From: JABDMH01 sp965222645
GTDB taxonomy: Bacteria; Bacteroidota; Bacteroidia; Chitinophagales; Saprospiraceae
Assembly: GCA_965222645.1 (NCBI GenBank)
Contig: OZ244968.1
Coordinates: 5,890,001 to 5,954,000, forward strand
DNA length: 64,000 nt
Reading direction: 5' to 3'
Positions 45,107 through 54,503 of this stretch are shown here, piece after piece. Both the position numbers and the translations under genes were made by a program. The stretch's first letter is position 1. Every line of letters starts with the position of its first letter. The notes beneath the pieces are model-generated. The model was given only the letters and a program-made list of their open reading frames with translations, was not told the origin of the DNA and searched no databases.

Positions 45107-46639
45107 TCAGATCTTGATCATAGATCTTGATTCCTGGACTTTTCTACCTGACACCCGTATGTAATACTGACCGGGCGGAAGGTGAGGCAAGGAGAGTCGT
45201 GCTATCCGCCCTTGCGGGGCTGGAAATGACAATACTTTGCGTCCCTCTGCTGATATTAACTCAATCAAGAGGGGAAGCTTGGCATGTCGAAAACTAACAT
45301 CAACAAAATCCCTTGCAGGATTAGGACTCACGCTAAGGTCGAGCGAGCCTGGAGTCTGATTCCTGATGGCTACAGTGCTGCAAGCTGCATCAGAAATGAT
45401 CGGAATGGGTTCATAAACCTTTTCGATCGCACTTGTACTTTCTCCATGAGATACACAGAGCCATTGCTCTAGAACCGAACCATAAACCTGACGAAAATCA
45501 TGTTGATATTGCAGATTGTCTTCGTAAGTCATATCTGCATCGAGTGCATAATCACTTCCCAGTACCCCGCCCTCTACCATGTTTCCAAAGACAAAAGTAG
45601 GTCCTGCTGCACCGTGATCAGTGCCAAGACTTGCATTGCTAACGATCCTCCGGCCAAATTCTGAGAAAGTCATGCCAGTAACCCGGTCTGCTAAACCGAA
45701 TTGCTCCAGATCAGCCAAAAAGGCCATGACCGCCTCATCCAACTCCCTCAGTAGATTTGCGTGGGGCCCCGCTGTGGTATCGCCGTCTTCCACCTGTGCA
45801 GCATGGGTATCAAACCCTCCCAGTTCTACTTTGTAAATCGGTGTGCGAAGGCCACCGGCAATCATTCTGGCCACAATCCGCAGTTGCCTGGCAAAATCTG
45901 TATTCGGATATGGGGATTGGCTACCCACTTTCTCATTTGCTTCCTTGATCACTTCTCCGTATACCTGGGATTGCCTGCGAATCAATTTGACATGTGCCAG
46001 TTGCCGTCCGGCCAATGTATTAGGTGGCGTGTCAGGTTTGTCTTCGACCAGCTGGTAATAATCTCTTTCGCCGTTGATTACCAGGCTCATATTGGCCAAC
46101 GGACCCTGGAAAAGCAACGAATTGCCAAATCCCAATTCGAGAGCTAAGGGGTGGGGATGATCTGTATTGGGGTACTCTGAAGGATAATTGGGGTAAGTAA
46201 GATTTAGATATCGACCAAGCCATCCGGAAGGAATTACTTCATGAGCGTCAGATGCAGTCATCCAGATATCGGATGACCGAAAGTGACTGTAATTTTGGTC
46301 GGGATACCCAACAGCCCTTACCACCTTCAGTCTTCTTTCTTCATACAATTGCCTAAATCCTTTGAGCGATGGATGAAAAGCGAGTGATTGATCTGAAAGT
46401 CTGAGTAACCGATTTTCCGGAAGTAGTACATGGGGTCTCAGTTTATGTAGAATAGACATTTGCTCAAGAGGCACAACTGTATTAAGACCATCATTACCTC
46501 CATTCAAAAAGATAATTACGAGCACGTGATCATTATCCGGATTGAAATTCAACAGTTGGTGATAGGGTTGTGTATGTGCAAACAGAGTTGCTCCTGCCAG
46601 AGAGTGGGCCGTTTTGTGTAAAAATGTGCGTCTATCCAT
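45107..46639 (-). CDS. DUF1501 protein with type IX secretion sorting domain
   Basis: 510 residues. A Tat-like start (MDRRTFLHKTAHSLAGATLF), then the DUF1501 alkaline-phosphatase-fold region (VLVIIFLNGGNDGLNTVVPL, FEFGRRIVSNASLGTDHGAAGPTFVFG, residues about 38-385). The last 75 residues (SLDLSVSPNPARDFVDVSF..., PPGQYYIRVSG, MIKI) are the Por/T9SS type A sorting domain, so it is exported across the outer membrane. It follows the DUF1800 gene with 2 bases between, a common pairing in Bacteroidota and Planctomycetes. Reaction unknown. Confidence 0.93.
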   Translation of the reverse strand: MDRRTFLHKTAHSLAGATLFAHTQPYHQLLNFNPDNDHVLVIIFLNGGNDGLNTVVPLEQMSILHKLRPHVLLPENRLLRLSDQSLAFHPSLKGFRQLYEERRLKVVRAVGYPDQNYSHFRSSDIWMTASDAHEVIPSGWLGRYLNLTYPNYPSEYPNTDHPHPLALELGFGNSLLFQGPLANMSLVINGERDYYQLVEDKPDTPPNTLAGRQLAHVKLIRRQSQVYGEVIKEANEKVGSQSPYPNTDFARQLRIVARMIAGGLRTPIYKVELGGFDTHAAQVEDGDTTAGPHANLLRELDEAVMAFLADLEQFGLADRVTGMTFSEFGRRIVSNASLGTDHGAAGPTFVFGNMVEGGVLGSDYALDADMTYEDNLQYQHDFRQVYGSVLEQWLCVSHGESTSAIEKVYEPIPIISDAACSTVAIRNQTPGSLDLSVSPNPARDFVDVSFRHAKLPLLIELISAEGRKVLSFPAPQGRIARLSLPHLPPGQYYIRVSGRKVQESRSMIKI

Positions 46640-46641
46640 GG

Positions 46642-48312
46642 TTACATTAATTGGAATTCTGGTTGTTGGAAAAAACTGGTGTAAAAAAAACGAAGACGTG
46701 TTTCCACAACCTCTTTTTTTATTGGGTCTGACGGATCACTGATATAATCATTCCAGGCATTCGTCCAGTAATAATTTTGTGGCTGTCCTCCCAGGAGAAT
46801 GGATTTCAAGTTGTCGGTGGTATCGGAATCGAGCGGTTGAGCTAAGTTGAGATCAAATACCTCTTGTAAGAGTAGGTCCGGGTCATCGGGGTTCTGCAAT
46901 GTCATGGTAAATGATAAAAAGTCCCAGGGAATTCGCTCTGCTGGTGTCCAAAATCCGTCGTTGGTATAGGTATCAGTAACTATTATTCTACTTATGAGTG
47001 TAAATGTCGTTATCCATGCCTTATCATAAGCAGGTAACTGATAATAGGCTGGCCACCCCGAGACGCTTGGTGGATTCCCCAGCAGATATCCCATATCAAG
47101 AAGGCTATTGCCAAACATGATGAGGACCCAGAATTCCTTATCTAAATTTCCGGGATCTGTGATATAATTAACCTTATTACTTCGCAAAAAGCCAATCAAC
47201 ATATCGGCAGGACTCTTAATGATGGCACCCCTCACTTGTGAATCAAAAAAATAATCACTTGTGAAAAAGGAGCGTAAAAGGGGCTTTAATTCATAATTTG
47301 AAGCAATAAATAATTCGGCAAGTGGTTCAATAAAATTATTTTCAACCTCGACATCAATCGCAGGAGAAATAAAAAAACGATGTAATTTTCTACAAATAAA
47401 TCTGGCCGTTTCAGGATTGGTGACGACCATCTCAATGAGATCGTCTAGTTCTGCTTGACCATCCATTCCAGATCGTCCCTTTATTACTTTATTGTCATAA
47501 AAGTCAGAAAATACCTTATCTCTGGTTTCGTGATTAAAGTCAAAATAAGCAGATTCGATTTCACCTTCATTTTCTGCAGTTTCCCATTTTACTCCCCATC
47601 CGGTGAGAACCCGGGCTGCCTCTTGAACATCACCTTCTGTAAACTGGGCATTTTCTCCCTTACCAATGCAAAAGAGTTCTTGTAGCTCCCTGGAGTAATT
47701 TTCGTCAGGGGCATCTTTGATATTTTCGGTTCCATTGAGAAATATCAGCATGCTTGGATCTATGGTTATCTCCCGCATCAATGTCTTGAAATTTCCCATG
47801 CTTTGGTTCCAGAGAAGCTTGTAGTATTGATACGTGCTCTTGGCAATAAACGGAACAAAGGCATCCACAGCCAGATGATTATGCCAGAATAATAGAAGTT
47901 TATGGTGAAGAGTGGGCGGTTGCGTGATCATATTATTGATCAGCCATCCACGCAGACTATCCAATCTGGAAACAACTATTGTGTCCGGGTCGTCCTCTTC
48001 CTCGTTTGCCCATCCCGCTCTAGACCGAATCCATGTCTCACCGTAAGGCACATCCTTATCTTCAATAAAAACCCGGTAATTGTTGACGGGAGGAGGTGAA
48101 GGAAAATCTAGAAATGTAAGAAGAGATTCTACGACATCGTCCAGTGACATTCCCCTGAAGAGTTCCATGTCTTCGGCAGTGACACCAAAAAGTGTTCTGC
48201 GTAATAAATGACGTAGTTCCGAATCGCCAAAAGTTCCTGTAAATTTTATGGGACCATCCATGCCAAATCCCAGATGGTATCCGGTTAGATCTTTTGAAGT
48301 TTTTATTTTCAT
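46642..48312 (-). CDS. DUF1800 family protein
   Basis: 556 residues. Family patterns include SELRHLLRRTLFGVTAED near residue 30, LLLFWHNHLAVDA near 145 and RELQELFCIGKGE near 215, with many conserved aromatic residues; the C-terminus has repeated LFDLNLAQPLDSD-like elements. No signal peptide is obvious at its N-terminus (MKIKTSKDLTGYHLGFGM), which is unusual as its partner is exported; a start further in does not provide one. Translationally coupled with the DUF1501 gene downstream. Function unknown. Confidence 0.9.
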   Translation of the reverse strand: MKIKTSKDLTGYHLGFGMDGPIKFTGTFGDSELRHLLRRTLFGVTAEDMELFRGMSLDDVVESLLTFLDFPSPPPVNNYRVFIEDKDVPYGETWIRSRAGWANEEEDDPDTIVVSRLDSLRGWLINNMITQPPTLHHKLLLFWHNHLAVDAFVPFIAKSTYQYYKLLWNQSMGNFKTLMREITIDPSMLIFLNGTENIKDAPDENYSRELQELFCIGKGENAQFTEGDVQEAARVLTGWGVKWETAENEGEIESAYFDFNHETRDKVFSDFYDNKVIKGRSGMDGQAELDDLIEMVVTNPETARFICRKLHRFFISPAIDVEVENNFIEPLAELFIASNYELKPLLRSFFTSDYFFDSQVRGAIIKSPADMLIGFLRSNKVNYITDPGNLDKEFWVLIMFGNSLLDMGYLLGNPPSVSGWPAYYQLPAYDKAWITTFTLISRIIVTDTYTNDGFWTPAERIPWDFLSFTMTLQNPDDPDLLLQEVFDLNLAQPLDSDTTDNLKSILLGGQPQNYYWTNAWNDYISDPSDPIKKEVVETRLRFFYTSFFQQPEFQLM

Positions 48313-48509
48313 TTAATTTGGGATTTTGTAGCTACAGTTGAATGTAACAAATAATTCAGGTGCATCAATTGGTTTCTTATGCACCAGGTAGTCATCATCA
48401 AAAACCCTGCCTGAAACACTGCAGGTAGCTGTGACCTGGTGGGGTTTCGCTACTTAGATCTAAAACAAAATTATTCCAATTTATACTACCATTCATCTGT
48501 TACAATTAA

Positions 48510-48845
48510 CTAATTATTCTTTTTCGAATTTAGGATCCTCACCAGGACATCTCCGTGACAATTCTCCGGTTTACACCAACACCCGAGTACTTTATCTTCC
48601 AGCTCATCGATCTGTGACAATAGTTGTTCATTTCCCAAAAGATATTCTTCGTATAAAGCGATGCATTTTTCGCGCCCATATTTCTTTTTCGAAAAGGGGT
48701 TTGCCCATTTAGATTGTCGAGCACCAGCTACATACCGCACAGCACGGCCGATGTACACATGCCGTTCATCGCTTAGCCAGTCAGTGAGATTTTCGTAACC
48801 CTTGCGAACCAAGGATTGTCTATTGATGTTGACGACTCTTGTCAA
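48510..48845 (-). CDS. DUF4326 domain protein
   Basis: 111 residues. DUF4326 features: N-terminal VVNINR, then YIGRAVRYVAGARQSKWANPFS and the near-C-terminal CWCKPENCHGDVLVRIL motif with clustered Cys/His, which may bind metal. The family is often carried by phages and mobile DNA. There is no linked gene; both flanking genes are on the same strand but 70 and 200 bases away. Function unknown. Confidence 0.85.
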   Translation of the reverse strand: MTRVVNINRQSLVRKGYENLTDWLSDERHVYIGRAVRYVAGARQSKWANPFSKKKYGREKCIALYEEYLLGNEQLLSQIDELEDKVLGCWCKPENCHGDVLVRILNSKKNN

Positions 48846-48914
48846 AATCTTTGGGTTTATTGCGATTGCTTTAAATATAAAGAAATTCGACTAGAGATCT
48901 ATCATTGGCAAGGT

Positions 48915-50522
48915 CTATTTTGATCGATCTGTCTTATACAGGTCCATATATTTTTTGTCCAACTCTTCACTGTCTTGATACTTTATACGCAGTGCAGCCA
49001 GCTGTTCTTTGAGATCTGACACCACTTCTGCATACTGGGGATCGTTATAGACACTTCTCATTTCGAGTTTGTCCTTTTTTCGATCGTATAACTCCCACTC
49101 GTCGATGTCATCATAGAAGTGCACCAATTTGTAGTCTTCTGTAACTATTCCGTAGTGCCGTTTTACCATATGCACGGCCGGATATTCGTAATAATGATAA
49201 TACACGGCTTCTCTGAATCCGGAATTATCGCCCTTCAATAAAGGTATCAGGCTTTCGCCCTGCATATCTGAAGGAGCATCGATATCAGCTGCTGCCAGGA
49301 AGGTCTGGGCATAATCCAGATTTTGCACCATTTGAGTATTTACGCTCCCCGGTTTGGTCACCCCCGGCCATCTCACCAGGAGGGGTGTCTTAAAGGACTC
49401 GTCATAAATAAACCGCTTGTCAAACCACCCATGTTCGCCGAGGTAAAATCCCTGATCTGACGTGTAGACCACGATTGTATTTTCCCGTAAGTTATTTTCA
49501 TCCAGAAAATCAAGGACCTGACCTACTCCCTCGTCCACTGCAACGATACAACCCAGGTAATCCTGCATATATCGCTGGTACCGCCATCTCATCAGGTCTT
49601 CGCGATCCATACCCGCATAGCTCTTTTTAAATTCCTCGTTCATGGGGCCATAAACTGCATCCCAGGCAGCTCGTTGCTCTTGATTTAGTCTACCTACTTC
49701 GCGCTCGAATCCCCGTTTATCCCAGTCCGCGGTCTGCGGGATACCGAGCTCGTCCATCACTTCGGGATAAATCTTGCTATCTCCTGCCCAATTCATGTGA
49801 GAAAGCAGATTCATTTCAGCTTCTCTTGCAGCACGTCCTCTTCCCTCGTAGTCATCAAAGAGGGTCTCAGGCTCCGGGAATGACTTGTTAATGAAATCCT
49901 TATAGTGTCTTTCTGCGGGCAACCATTCGCGATGTGGGGCTTTGTGCAGATACGCCAGAAAAAAAGGTTGATCGACTTTTCTCTCGTTTTTTAACCAGTT
50001 TATAGTTTTTTCCGTGATGATGTCCGTGGTGTATCCGGTCACATTTATGCGACCTTCTTTTTTCGTGATAAAATCGGGATTGTAGTAGGTCCCCTGACCG
50101 GGTAGTATCTGAAATTCATCAAAGCCTTTTGGATTATTTCCAAAGTGTAACTTTCCAAACATGGCAGTTTGATATCCGTTTTCATGAAGGATCTGTGGGA
50201 AAGTCACATTTGTCGTGTCAAATGGAAACCGGTTATCGATTTTTCCATTGAGGTGGCTGTGCTTACCGGTCAAAATCACGGCACGAGAAGGTGCACAGAT
50301 CGAATTTGTGACGCATGCATTTGTAAAGAGCATTCCCTCCCTCGCGATCCTATCGATATTTGGCGTATTGATTAAGTGATCCGAATATGCACTAATCGCC
50401 TGATAGGCATGATCATCAGACATTATGAACAGAATATTCGGTGGATTTTGTCCATCACCATCTGTAGGGGATTCCGAACAGCCCAGGATTCCCAACAAAC
50501 ACAAAGCAAAAATAATTCTCAT
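48915..50522 (-). CDS. secreted lipoprotein sulfatase
   Basis: 535 residues. Lipoprotein signal (MRIIFALCLLGILGC, Cys15), sulfatase start NILFIMSDDHAYQAIS and the formylglycine motif CAPSR (Cys76). Other family motifs include FGKLHFG and YTSDQGFYLGEHGWF. Lipid-anchored and probably exposed to the periplasm or surface. It removes sulfate from a glycan; the sequence type (HAYQAIS, GKHSHLNG) is the N-sulfoglucosamine/iduronate-type S1 branch. Neighbours include a glycosylasparaginase and DUF1080 proteins, pointing to sulfated glycoconjugates. Confidence 0.95.
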   Translation of the reverse strand: MRIIFALCLLGILGCSESPTDGDGQNPPNILFIMSDDHAYQAISAYSDHLINTPNIDRIAREGMLFTNACVTNSICAPSRAVILTGKHSHLNGKIDNRFPFDTTNVTFPQILHENGYQTAMFGKLHFGNNPKGFDEFQILPGQGTYYNPDFITKKEGRINVTGYTTDIITEKTINWLKNERKVDQPFFLAYLHKAPHREWLPAERHYKDFINKSFPEPETLFDDYEGRGRAAREAEMNLLSHMNWAGDSKIYPEVMDELGIPQTADWDKRGFEREVGRLNQEQRAAWDAVYGPMNEEFKKSYAGMDREDLMRWRYQRYMQDYLGCIVAVDEGVGQVLDFLDENNLRENTIVVYTSDQGFYLGEHGWFDKRFIYDESFKTPLLVRWPGVTKPGSVNTQMVQNLDYAQTFLAAADIDAPSDMQGESLIPLLKGDNSGFREAVYYHYYEYPAVHMVKRHYGIVTEDYKLVHFYDDIDEWELYDRKKDKLEMRSVYNDPQYAEVVSDLKEQLAALRIKYQDSEELDKKYMDLYKTDRSK

Positions 50523-50629
50523 AAGATACGGTTGTGACGAGCTAATTTAGCTAAAATTGAAGCAGCTAAAGCCCACTTATCCTTTTTCCCAGAGCCTTGC
50601 TGCTCAGATCAAAAGTAAATAGATAAATA

Positions 50630-51649
50630 ATGAAAGGGACTCGACGTAAATTCTTAGCTCACTCCTTTTTGGGATTCTCCATTATGAGCTGTGCCCCGGT
50701 TTTACCGCGTACTGTTGTAACCCGGAGGCCGCTTGTAGTGTCCACCTGGGATAGCGGAGTAATTGCCAATAAGGCTGCATGGCCTATCTTGAGCAAGGGT
50801 GGCAAAGCCCTTGATGCTGTTGAGCAGGCGGGGATTGCTATAGAGAACGATGTAAACTGCTGTGTTGGACTGGGGGGAAATCCGGACCGGGAGGGATACG
50901 TGACCTTAGATGCCTGCATTATGGACGATCGTGCCAATTGTGGTTCTGTTGCATTTCTGGAGCGAGTGAAACATCCTGTGTCCGTGGCACGCAAGGTCAT
51001 GGAGGAAACCCCACACGTGATGCTGGTTGGTGAGGGTGCCCAACAATTTGCCATTTCCAGGGGATTTGAATTGGAATCCGGAGATCTGTCTCCTGACGCA
51101 AAGAAGGCATATGATGAATGGCTTCAGGAGTCAAAATATAAACCGCTAATCAATATTGAACGGAATAGTAAAGGACCAAACGTCCCAAAGAAACTGGGGG
51201 ACGGTTCTTACAATCACGATACGATGGGCACAATCGCCATTGACAAGGAAGGGAGATTATCAGGCATGTGCACGACCAGTGGGATGGGATTTAAGATGCG
51301 GGGAAGAGTTGGGGATTCTCCGATCATTGGAGCCGGATTGTTTGTGGAAAACGAGTACGGTGCTGCCGTTGCTACTGGCCAGGGAGAAGAAGTGATCAGG
51401 GCAAGTGGTTGTCATTTAGTCGTCGAATTCATGAGAAGTGGCATGACTCCTCAGCTGGCATGTGAAAAGGCAATCGCCAGGATTGTAAAAAGAAATCCGG
51501 AGAAAGCCAAAGATTTTCAAGTTGCTTTTATTGCGATCAATAAGGGCGGTGAAATCGGAGCCTACGCAATTCAGAAGGGATTTAACTACACGATTTCAAA
51601 CGACCAGGAGCAGAATGTAGTCCTGGAATCAATGCATTTTATCTCCTGA
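50630..51649 (+). CDS. glycosylasparaginase (N4-(beta-N-acetylglucosaminyl)-L-asparaginase)
   Basis: 339 residues. N-terminal nucleophile amidohydrolase with the autocleavage motif HDT (His196-Asp197-Thr198; Thr198 becomes the N-terminal nucleophile) in YNHDTMGTIAID, and family features KGGKALDAVEQAG, CCVGLGGNPDREG, GRVGDSPIIGAGL and ATGQGEEVIR. The N-terminus TRRKFL plus IMSC looks like a Tat/lipoprotein signal. It cuts the GlcNAc-Asn bond of N-glycopeptides, the last step in releasing glycan from protein. Divergent from the sulfatase with a 107-base gap, so a joint glycoprotein-use locus is plausible. Confidence 0.94.
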   Translation: MKGTRRKFLAHSFLGFSIMSCAPVLPRTVVTRRPLVVSTWDSGVIANKAAWPILSKGGKALDAVEQAGIAIENDVNCCVGLGGNPDREGYVTLDACIMDDRANCGSVAFLERVKHPVSVARKVMEETPHVMLVGEGAQQFAISRGFELESGDLSPDAKKAYDEWLQESKYKPLINIERNSKGPNVPKKLGDGSYNHDTMGTIAIDKEGRLSGMCTTSGMGFKMRGRVGDSPIIGAGLFVENEYGAAVATGQGEEVIRASGCHLVVEFMRSGMTPQLACEKAIARIVKRNPEKAKDFQVAFIAINKGGEIGAYAIQKGFNYTISNDQEQNVVLESMHFIS

Positions 51650-51707
51650 TCCAGATCTACTTTGTGCTTTTTTTATTACTTTGAAAAAATGATTGATCCA
51701 CTCCAAA

Positions 51708-52799
51708 ATGCGGATTTGTTTTAAGCTATACATGGTATTGTTGGTAATCTTGCAATCTTCCGGAGGGCGAAGTTTTGCTCAGGATGACCTGGTCGATGTT
51801 TCGGATTTTATTCTTGCCGGTGATGCAGTGTTGATGGACGAGCACTGTGTAAGACTCACTCCTGCCTATGATTGGGCGGGTGGATCTGCGTGGTATCGCG
51901 ATCCCATAGATTTGTCCAGTTCGTTTTCGATGGAGATGGACCTCATGTTTGGCTGCAATGATGTGGTAGGTGCAGACGGGATAGTATTTGTTTTTACTCC
52001 TATGCAGGGTACGACAGGATATCAGGGGGAGGGCATGGGATTTGCCGGTCTAAGACCATCGTTGGGAATCGAGATTGATACCTGGGAAAATGATCATTTG
52101 GATGATCCGGTCGAAGATCATATTGCCATTTTACAACATGGTTTTGTACACCATGGCTACAATTTAGAAGGCCCTGTAGTTGTTGGGAATGTGGAGGACT
52201 GTCAGTTGCACAAATTGGGGATTTATTGGGACAAGGACCAACATAAAATATCCGTGATGTTGGATGGTCGGGAGGTGATAGGCTACCAGGGGGATATCGT
52301 GGAAGAAGTTTTTTATGGAGATCCCCAACTATACTGGGGTGTTACGGCGGCTACCGGTCGCTATAATAACAGGCATGAAATCTGCTTCAGGAAATTGGAG
52401 TTTTCCACCCCAATTGCAAGTTTCCGGTTCCACCCACGCGAAGTCAAGTTGCTTTTGAAGGGAAATGTAACACCGTTAGATGTTGCATTTGGGAAAGGAA
52501 ATACAACTCTCGAAAAAAATCAAGAGGCAGAATTAAATAAGGTAATAAATCTGCTACAGAAAAATCCATTGTATGAAATTGATATCGATGGCCATTCAGA
52601 CGAACTGACAAATTCAGATTCAAATAGGGAATTATCACTCAGGAGAGTCACGAGTATTAAAGATTATTTATTGAAAAATGGCATTACCTCACGGAGAATT
52701 CATATCAATGGGTTTGGCGACCGATATCCCGTTTCGGATCAGAATCAATTTCTTAAAAACACCAGAATAGAAATCAGATTATATAATCCCAGGACATAA
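51708..52799 (+). CDS. L-type lectin domain fused to an OmpA-like peptidoglycan-binding domain
   Basis: 363 residues from ATG 51708 (TTG-started frame from 51693 adds five). Signal peptide ending SFAQ (about 25). Residues about 30-235 have the L-type (legume) lectin pattern: SSFSMEMDLMFGC, GADGIVFVFTP, GIEIDTWEND with Asp/Asn for calcium, and QHKISVMLDGREV. Residues about 250-363 are an OmpA C-terminal domain (ITINIDGHSDELTNSDSNRELSLRRVTSIKDYL, NGFGDRYPV). It may hold glycan outside while the OmpA part anchors it to the wall. The fusion is not one I know well. Its 3' end is close to a convergent DUF1080 gene. Confidence 0.85.
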   Translation: MRICFKLYMVLLVILQSSGGRSFAQDDLVDVSDFILAGDAVLMDEHCVRLTPAYDWAGGSAWYRDPIDLSSSFSMEMDLMFGCNDVVGADGIVFVFTPMQGTTGYQGEGMGFAGLRPSLGIEIDTWENDHLDDPVEDHIAILQHGFVHHGYNLEGPVVVGNVEDCQLHKLGIYWDKDQHKISVMLDGREVIGYQGDIVEEVFYGDPQLYWGVTAATGRYNNRHEICFRKLEFSTPIASFRFHPREVKLLLKGNVTPLDVAFGKGNTTLEKNQEAELNKVINLLQKNPLYEIDIDGHSDELTNSDSNRELSLRRVTSIKDYLLKNGITSRRIHINGFGDRYPVSDQNQFLKNTRIEIRLYNPRT

Positions 52800-52817
52800 A
52801 AAAACGCGGAGTTCTGG

Positions 52818-52843
52818 TGAGTAGGATCCACTCATTTTATTTT
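52818..52843 (+). terminator. weak terminator after the lectin-OmpA gene
   Basis: TGAGT (52818-52822) and ACTCA (52830-52834) form a short hairpin with a 7-base loop, followed by TTTTATTTTC on the plus strand. It overlaps the stop codon of the convergent DUF1080 gene. The stem is short, so this is tentative. Confidence 0.3.
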
Positions 52844-53638
52844 CTTTAATACAATATTTCTAAAATCGATAGGTTGTCCCTCACTTTGCAGAGCAATAAA
52901 TCCACTATTTAATTTTTGTCCATCTTTTTTTTCCCTCGGGTCAAATCGCTCCACTACTTCTCCACCGATCTGAGGCTGAGAATACCGTAAAACGGTGTCA
53001 CCATTTATGATGTGCTTAATGCTTTCATTCCCATGTACTACGAGTTCCGCAGATACCCATTCTTCCTTGGGATAGGTTCTGGAGCTCGACTCAATACAGT
53101 GCTCTTCTGTCAGCTCTCCCCGGAAGACCACATGGGTGCCCGGTGAGCACATATTTCCGGTAGGTCTGGGTTGTCCATCACCAAGGCCAGCGAGAAACTG
53201 CATTTCGACAGAAATGGGCCAATTTTGTTCGACAGGCATTTTATGAGGATCCTGAGAGTGAAACATGACGCCACTATTCAATAACGTGTAGCTCGGTGCT
53301 CCGGGATAGAGTTCTCCTACAAAGCGATATTCTAGTTTTAAGTGAAAATGGGAAAATGGGGTTCTGTAGAACAAATGTCCGAACTGATCATCAAAAGTGG
53401 CTCCATATTGATCATACCTCACCTTGATAATTCCATCTTCAGCCCGGAAGGTGTTACCAAAATTTACTCCGACTGGATGATGATGTAATTTAGCTATCCA
53501 GCCATCCAGATTTTTGCCGTTAAATAAATTTATCCAGGATTCAGAGCTTGACCGATCGCTGAGAACAGATCTGTACTGTAGGCTTGCCAGTACAAAAGTA
53601 CAGGCAAATAAAAATAAATACTTACTGTGGGGTATCAT
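52832..53638 (-). CDS. secreted DUF1080 (3-keto-disaccharide hydrolase-like) protein
   Basis: 268 residues with a signal peptide (FLFACTFVLASLQYRS). DUF1080 concanavalin-like domain: SWINLFNGKNLDGWIAK, FRAEDGIIKVRYDQ, PLYPGAP-like region, NSGVMFHSQDPH, and the C-terminal SGFIALQSEGQPIDFRNIVLKKI. Members bind or cut glycans such as 3-keto-glucosides. No lipobox. A 24-base gap separates it from the truncated second DUF1080 fragment upstream. Activity on a given sugar is not predictable. Confidence 0.9.
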   Translation of the reverse strand: MIPHSKYLFLFACTFVLASLQYRSVLSDRSSSESWINLFNGKNLDGWIAKLHHHPVGVNFGNTFRAEDGIIKVRYDQYGATFDDQFGHLFYRTPFSHFHLKLEYRFVGELYPGAPSYTLLNSGVMFHSQDPHKMPVEQNWPISVEMQFLAGLGDGQPRPTGNMCSPGTHVVFRGELTEEHCIESSSRTYPKEEWVSAELVVHGNESIKHIINGDTVLRYSQPQIGGEVVERFDPREKKDGQKLNSGFIALQSEGQPIDFRNIVLKKIK

Positions 53639-53661
53639 TCATTCTTAATAATTGTTGAAAA

Positions 53662-53722
53662 TTCAAAAGTCAGTATTTTTGCCATCGAGATTTGTTTCGA
53701 TAATCCAAATATTGCGATAGCG
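53662..53722. repeat. 61-bp direct repeat, copy A
   Basis: Identical over 61 bases to 55732-55792, 2,070 bases further on, and in the same orientation. Copy B forms the 3' end of an intact DUF1080 gene. In this copy the 19 last codons plus the stop are kept, while the sequence before them differs completely. Confidence 0.97.
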
Positions 53723-53812
53723 TAAATATCTTGGATTAGTGAAATCTCGAATTTTAATCCCGTAGATTTCGTAGCCACATTTTAATCCAAACAAAACATC
53801 GCTCTTGATCAT
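53663..53812 (-). pseudogene. truncated 3' fragment of a DUF1080 gene
   Basis: A 49-codon frame (from an ATG at 53812; open 14 codons further back to a TAG). Its last 18 residues (YRNIWIIETNLDGKNTDF) equal those of the DUF1080 lipoprotein at 55733-56497, and the DNA is identical for 61 bases. Upstream, residues such as GIKIRDFTNPRYL show no relation to it. It sits directly upstream of another DUF1080 gene, so it is either a relic of a deleted paralogue or left by recombination. Not expected to be functional. Confidence 0.7.
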
Positions 53813-54503
53813 GAAGTTCTTGCTGTACAGCTTCACGGTCAAGGCTGATAGCTACATTCTTACAAAGTAAGCAGTTTCACCATTTCCCATAAGGCCATTT
53901 AACCTAGTCGACTTTAAACTAATTACTACCTGCAATTTCTTCATCTTTTTTTCCATCGTATCGTTGGGGTCCCTGATTGATGGTCTGCTGTTGAAGGTAG
54001 AGCAAAGCCTAGTCTTTCAGTGCCTCTCCTTAAAGACGGAGCAAACCAAGTCGCTCAGGAGCAGCCCTGCTGCACTCCTGACACCTTAATCTTACAAAAC
54101 ATATTTTGAAATTCCTATAAAAAATGTTGCAACAAACTATGAGTCTAATCCAGAAATTGCCAAATTTCACTAAAATGAGTCAATTATTTGAACCAGTTTT
54201 CATGGCAATTTAATAGGCGCTGTGAGATTTTCACTTTTTTTGAAATTGGAAGATGCCTGTGTATCAGCCGACTGAGAAAAATGAAAATATTTTTAATTAT
54301 AGCATTTAAGGGCCTACATATTACATTTAGGAATTAGTCCCCAAAGTTGAGCATATTTTGTAATTTAATACAAAATTGAAGACCACAAACCTTTTTTGTA
54401 CTATCCTGATTGGTGGATGTTGGAAGTACCGCAACCCTTCAACATGCTGCACGTGCAAGTTGTTACAACAGGCACCAATATCGGAATCTGGTAAAATCAA
54501 AAT
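53813..54503. other. spacer between DUF1080 fragment and surface-protein gene
   Basis: About 690 bases without a convincing ORF. A strong hairpin at 54055-54081 (TCAGGAG-CAGC pairing with GCTG-CA-CTCCTGA, 3-base loop) lies in the middle, and a short CTCC/GGAG hairpin about 20 bases upstream. The 100 bases before 54504 are AT-rich and likely hold the promoter of the next gene. Confidence 0.4.
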
